Shown here piece by piece: positions 30,009-33,684 of a DNA stretch of 33,684 bases. The DNA comes from an uncultured bacterium (GTDB taxonomy: Bacteria > Patescibacteriota > Gracilibacteria > Absconditabacterales > Absconditicoccaceae). The notes under the pieces are model-generated. The model searched no databases, was not told the origin of the DNA, and saw only the letters and a program-made list of their open reading frames with translations. How positions within the stretch are numbered: the stretch's first letter is position 1; each line of letters opens with the position of its first letter. The DNA lies in NCBI GenBank assembly GCA_946611795.1, contig CAMOEC010000016.1, forward strand, positions 1-33,684, in the 5' to 3' direction. The translations under genes and the position numbers were made by a program.

Positions 30009-31322
30009 ATGACTGCTACAGAAACTATGCATAATACTGAAAGTACAGAAGCACAATCTCAGTCTCAAGAAATGCAAGAATTGAAAAGACAATTAGAAGA
30101 GACAAAGAAACTACTTGAAGAAACTAGAAAAGAGTTGGATGCTTTGAAAAAAGGATGACAAACAGATCCATCAGCTGCACCAACAGAAGCTCCTAAGGTT
30201 ACTGTTCAATCTTTTTCTTGAGAATCAGAAATTGATACTGAGCTTTATGGATGGAACAGAGGAGAGAAAATTACAAAGAAAGAAGTTCTTGATGTAGTAA
30301 ATGCGCTAAAAGAACCATTTAATAAAGAAATTACAGATTTTATTAAATCTAATAATATTGAAGGATTGCAAAAGTATCTTAATCAAAAAATTAAAGAATG
30401 AAAAATTGATGTTGATTGATTAAAAGCTGCTTTGAAAGCTAAAAAAATTAGATTCGATGGTGCTATTTTGGAAGATGGAAAATTTGGTCCTCAAACATTA
30501 GAGACCATTAAATTTATTCTCCAACAACAAGAAGAAAAACCAGAAAAACCAGAAAAACCAGAAAAGCCAGAAAAGCCAGATAAACCTGATGATAAGGAAA
30601 AAGAAAAGAAAAGACCGGATTTGAGCTGGATTCCACAAGAAATGTCTGCAGTAATGAAAGATATTAAGGACACTAATATTTTAAAGAATTGGTCTCCTGA
30701 AAGAAATATTGGAGAAGATAACTTTAATGTAGATGTTGATAAGCATGTTATTTCTATTACAACATGGGGTACTTCATTAAATAGTCCTGAAAGAGCTCAT
30801 GTTCCTGGAAATAGATGTGAAATTAACTGGGATACAGGAAAAATTACTGTTGTATGTAATAATAGAAAATATGAAATGCCAATCCATATAGAAGGATTTA
30901 AACTTACTGATTGATTCCCTGATGGAAATGACATTAATAATAGAGAAAGAGTAAGAGCTTTCGCAACTATTGGTAATTTAATGAATCAATTGAAAGCACA
31001 TGCAGTATTTAATGGAAGTGGAGCTATTGAAGAAGCTTCATGAACATTGGAGTTAAATGATAGTGCATTAGGATTGCAAGATACAGATCTTGTAAGTCTA
31101 AGTACCTTTAACAAAATAAATAACAAATATAGTCATTTATGAGTTAAATTTGATAAAGAAACAAAGGTACAAACAGCTTCATTATTAACTGCTATGAAAT
31201 TGGATCTATGAAAAATTCAATGGGACCCTGATATTGAAAGTAGCTCTATGTTTAGGCAAGATCCACTTGATGATGAACATAAAAAATGGGTTAAACATTA
31301 TTCTCAAACATATTGAAGATAA
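30009..31322 (+). CDS. protein with coiled coil, peptidoglycan-binding-like motif and Lys-Pro-Glu repeat
   Basis: A 437-residue protein. It has no signal peptide: it starts MTATETMHNTESTEAQ and runs into a coiled coil (about 20-50, QELKRQLEETKKLLEETRKE). Residues about 140-175 contain GAILEDGKFGPQTLETIKFI, which resembles the G-x-F-G-x-x-T-x-x-A-x-x-x-F-Q core of PG_binding_1 domains. A Lys-Pro-Glu repeat (residues 177-194) links it to a C-terminal half (about 215-437) of unknown fold. That part holds HVISITTWGTSLN and RAHVPGNRCEINWDTGKI, then RERVRAFATIGNLMNQLKA, and is Asn/Asp-rich. The gene stands alone behind its own promoter. If it acts on the wall, its export route is not evident; an internal structural role is equally possible. 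Confidence 0.82.
30537..30590 (+). repeat. in-frame nine-base repeat encoding Lys-Pro-Glu/Asp
   Basis: Six tandem units (AAACCAGAA with AAG/AAA and GAA/GAT variants) encode KPE four times and KPD twice. They form a rigid charged linker between the peptidoglycan-binding-like part and the C-terminal half. Confidence 0.9.
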
Positions 31323-31331
31323 GATAATTTA

Positions 31332-32012
31332 TTATTGAGGTGGTTGGATGAGTTTCCAATCACCTTTTTTTAATCAATCTAGATTCCGGTTAGCTATTCT
31401 TATTCTTTTTAGATAGATGACTTTATTGTTGATGGATTCTAACATCCTTTTTACTTGATGATATTTTCATTCTGTGATGGTAAGAAGGATCTTTTTGTCT
31501 TCAAGTTTTTTTACCTTTGCAGGTTTTGTTTTATAACCATCATCTAGAATAACTCATTTTTCTAATTTGATACAATCTTCATCTGAAATTTCTTTTTCAA
31601 GATGAACTTCATATTCCTTTTCTTTATCTCGTTTAGGAGAAATAACTTGGTGGATGAATTGGCCATCATTTGAGAGAAGTAGGAGTCATTCGGTATCGAC
31701 ATCTAATCTTCATGCAACGTGAAGAAGATTAACATAGGGACATGATAGCATTTGTTTTTTATAACTTGGATATCAAAATTCATCTTCATCTGATGAGATA
31801 TATCCAGAGGATTTATAAAGGATAGCATAAATGTTTTCTAAAACTTCTATTTCTTGTCATTTATAGGTTATTCTATCTCATTCTTTTATTTTAATATCTG
31901 ATTTTTTAGCTATTTCTCAATTAAGTAAAATTTCTCCTTTTTTACATGAAAGAGGAGCTTCTCTTCTACTTAAAAGTCATAAATTTGCTAAATATTTATC
32001 AAGTCTTTGCAT
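31332..32012 (-). CDS. RsuA/RluB-family 16S/23S rRNA pseudouridine synthase
   Basis: Converts a uridine in ribosomal RNA to pseudouridine. An S4-like N-terminal domain is present (MQRLDKYLANLGLLSRREA, residues 1-60), then the catalytic motif HVAGRLDVDTEGLLLLSNDG with the invariant Asp of GRLD. KEKEYEVHL, TEGKYHQVKRM and IYLKRIRI follow, and the C-terminus is LDGLKKGDWKLIQPPQ, matching the family's Lx-L-x-x-GEWR end. Length 226. In this family the Gln-Val-Arg-Arg-Met motif is normal; here it is QVKRM. One CGG (31386-31388) is at a position usually hydrophobic, and one CGA is after SPK. The substrate site cannot be told. The C-terminal codons also form the terminator hairpin of the convergent gene. 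Confidence 0.88.
31338..31371 (+). terminator. terminator of the 30009 gene inside the pseudouridine synthase gene
   Basis: AGGTGGTTGGA (31338-31348) and TCCAATCACCT (31355-31365) make an eleven-pair stem (one G-T) with a six-base loop, followed by six T. It lies 16 bp after the stop of the plus-strand gene, inside the last 13 codons of the minus-strand gene. Confidence 0.8.
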
Positions 32013-32013
32013 T

Positions 32014-33459
32014 TTATTCTCTTGAAATTAATTTTACGAAAGTATCTGTTGGAACTTCTACATTACCAATTGCTTTCATTCTCTTTTTTCCTTCTTTTTG
32101 TTTTTGAAGGAGTTTTCTTTTTCTACTAACATCTCATCAGTAACATTTAGCAAGGACATCTTTTTTTACTGCAGCAATATTTTCACGAGCTATGATTTTA
32201 TTTCATAGTCCTGCTTGAAGAGGAATTACAAAAAGGTGCTTTGGTATAAGTGTTTTAAGTTTTTCTACTACTTCACGTCAAAGATAATATGCTTTATCAT
32301 TATGAACTATCCATGTTAATGCCTCAACTTTTTCATTATTGATAAAGATATCAAGTTTTACTAAATCATCTGCTTGATAACATTTGAATTCGTAGTTCAT
32401 TGTTGCATAACCTTTAGTTGATGATTTTAAACGGTCATAAAAATCAACAATGATCTCTCACATAGGGAGTTCATAATGCCAAACAACTCTTGTTTCATCA
32501 AGATATTCCATATGCTTTAATTTTCATCTGTATTCTTGGCAGAGCGCCATTATATTTCATGCGAATTCTTCTGGTCAAACTATTTCTACATTAGAGATTG
32601 GTTCAAGAATTTCTTCTACCATTCCTTGGTCAATCATATCAGATCAAGATTTAACTACAATTCGTGATTTTAGAATTTCTCATAGTTTTGTAAAACGAGG
32701 ATTTTCAAGCATTGTTCAGAAAATTCCTTCAGCGTGTTCAAAAATAGCTATTTCTTCAGGAGTAAGTTGATAATTTTCTCTTTTTAGAATCTCATGATAG
32801 AGCCCTGTTTGAACTAATCCTTTTATATTCATCCCTGTTTTAATAAGAGGAATTGAAAGGTTTTTTGATTTAACAAGATACATTACTGTTGGTATTGTGA
32901 AAATGGTATCAAGTCAGTATTCACGGAATAGTCTTTCTTTGATAATGTCCATATGAAGCATTCATAGGAATCAACAACGGAATCCTAATCAGAGAGCTTT
33001 TGAATCTTCCATTTCATAAGTTACAGCACTATCATTGAGAGAAAGTTTTTCTAGGCTATCTTTAAGTTTATCATATTCTGTTGAATCGATTGGATAAACT
33101 CAAGCATACACATATGGAGTTACTTTCTTAAATCCTGGAATAAGATATTGATTGTATTTTCAGGCTTCTTCTAGTTTAGTTAGCTTTGTTTTGATGATAG
33201 TATCTCAGATTTGAACATCTCTTACTGATTTTTGTCAGGTTACGATGTACCCTATTTGTCATTCATCAAGAGATTTGTCTGCATGGTATTCTGGAGTAAA
33301 ATGTCCTACTTCTGTTGGTTGAAAAGATTTTTCAGAGTGAATAAGATAAACTTCTTCTCAAGCAGAAAAAGATCAATCAACAACTTTTACGTATGCTAAT
33401 ACTCATTTATAAGGGTCAAATACTGAGTCGAATATAAGTGCTCTTGATATATTTTCCAT
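32014..33459 (-). CDS. lepA: EF4/LepA-like protein lacking the GTPase domain
   Basis: The 481 residues match LepA from domain II onward. [22 protein letters not shown] equals the family's [41 protein letters not shown]-like [34 protein letters not shown], the FDRLKSTSRGYA-like [13 protein letters not shown], and the LepA-specific end [20 protein letters not shown] with [13 protein letters not shown] are all present. The G domain (about 190 residues with P-loop and NKxD) is absent: the frame has a stop four codons upstream of ATG 33459, and no frame in the 225 bases left in the window resembles it. An insertion (about residues 195-275) makes up for the length. It lies one base upstream of the pseudouridine synthase start, so the two are cotranscribed. 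Confidence 0.9.
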
Positions 33460-33565
33460 TGATGTCTTTTATTTAAATATGTGAAATTATCCTAAAGAAA
33501 TGCCTTTATTTTTCAATAGATGAAAACCTTATGAAGTATTATTAAATTTTTGCTTAAATAAAAAC

Positions 33566-33593
33566 TTGCAATTATTGATAATTTTGATATAAG
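33566..33593 (+). promoter_or_regulatory. possible promoter of the gene at 33640
   Basis: TTGCAA (33566-33571) and TATAAG (33588-33593) with a 16 bp spacer, 46 bp before the ATG. The other half of the 33460-33565 spacer must hold the lepA promoter on the minus strand, but I see no clear one. Confidence 0.4.
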
Positions 33594-33639
33594 CGGTAAA
33601 TAGTAAGTTTAACTTTTATTTTCTTATATTAGTTGGATA

Positions 33640-33684
33640 ATGCTTTTTAATTTTCAGTCTTTCATTGATGAAATGAGAGAAAAG
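33640..33684 (+). CDS. start of a gene cut by the window end
   Basis: Fifteen codons (MLFNFQSFIDEMREK) with no stop run to the end of the window. The ATG lies behind a plausible promoter and is divergent from lepA. Too little is present to name a product. Confidence 0.45.
   Translation, partial: MLFNFQSFIDEMREK

Noticed and set aside
30537-30590. Short tandem repeat as a possible CRISPR or origin iteron
   Set aside because: Nine-base in-frame units coding for Lys-Pro-Glu, no spacers, inside an intact gene.
33460-33684. LepA G domain lost through a simple frameshift upstream
   Set aside because: None of the three minus-strand frames in these 225 bases contains G-domain-like sequence, and a divergent start with a promoter is there.

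Overview
The window is AT-rich bacterial chromosome that reads correctly only if TGA codes for glycine (code 25). Many genes carry in-frame TGA at positions where the family has an invariant Gly, for example the P-loop of thymidylate kinase and the Cys-Gly-His-Arg motif of NrdR. All 31 complete genes stop at TAA or TAG (by my hand tally 14 and 17). This points to Absconditabacteria (SR1) or Gracilibacteria. A CGG codon at the invariant Trp of a VanY-type peptidase motif further hints that CGG is read as Trp, which has been reported for Absconditabacterales and would favour SR1. No start codon has a convincing Shine-Dalgarno sequence. Genes are packed tightly, no gene-free stretch exceeds 300 bp, and I see no phage, insertion sequence or CRISPR.

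Layout. 84-2173 (+): ribosomal protein bL9, a secreted M15 peptidase, GrpE. 2170-4035 (-): ABC-F ATPase, whose stop shares a CTAG with the grpE stop. 4169-5170 (+): unknown gene. 5175-7672 (-): DnaG primase, a pilin-like membrane protein and a small membrane protein. 7789-7860: tRNA-Arg(CCU). 7913-17235 (+): a coiled-coil membrane protein, RelA/SpoT, a zinc-ribbon membrane protein, two secreted or pilus-like proteins, MscL, YbaB/EbfC, a DEDDy exonuclease, NrdR and a HemW-like radical SAM protein. 17232-19424 (-): a 730-residue unknown protein behind a near-perfect sigma70 promoter. 19577-27039 (+): Tmk, FtsW/RodA, an orphan, a stand-alone 5' nuclease, DNA polymerase III delta, a secreted coiled-coil protein, a MurI-like protein lacking catalytic residues, and GpsA. 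27257-29761 (-): IF2. 30009-31322 (+): a protein with a peptidoglycan-binding-like motif. 31332-33459 (-): an RsuA-type pseudouridine synthase and an EF4/LepA without its GTPase domain. A further gene starts at 33640 and runs off the window.

Themes. The core functions are replication (primase, clamp-loader delta, 5' nuclease, Tmk, NrdR), translation (bL9, IF2, EF4-like, ABC-F, tRNA), the stringent response and the cell envelope (SEDS protein, M15 peptidase, MurI-like, MscL). The strongest leads are the GTPase-less LepA, the CGG/CGA recoding evidence, the terminators buried inside opposing convergent genes, the clamp-binding tail on the 5' nuclease, the degenerate glutamate racemase and the SEDS protein with a large insertion after its first membrane helix.
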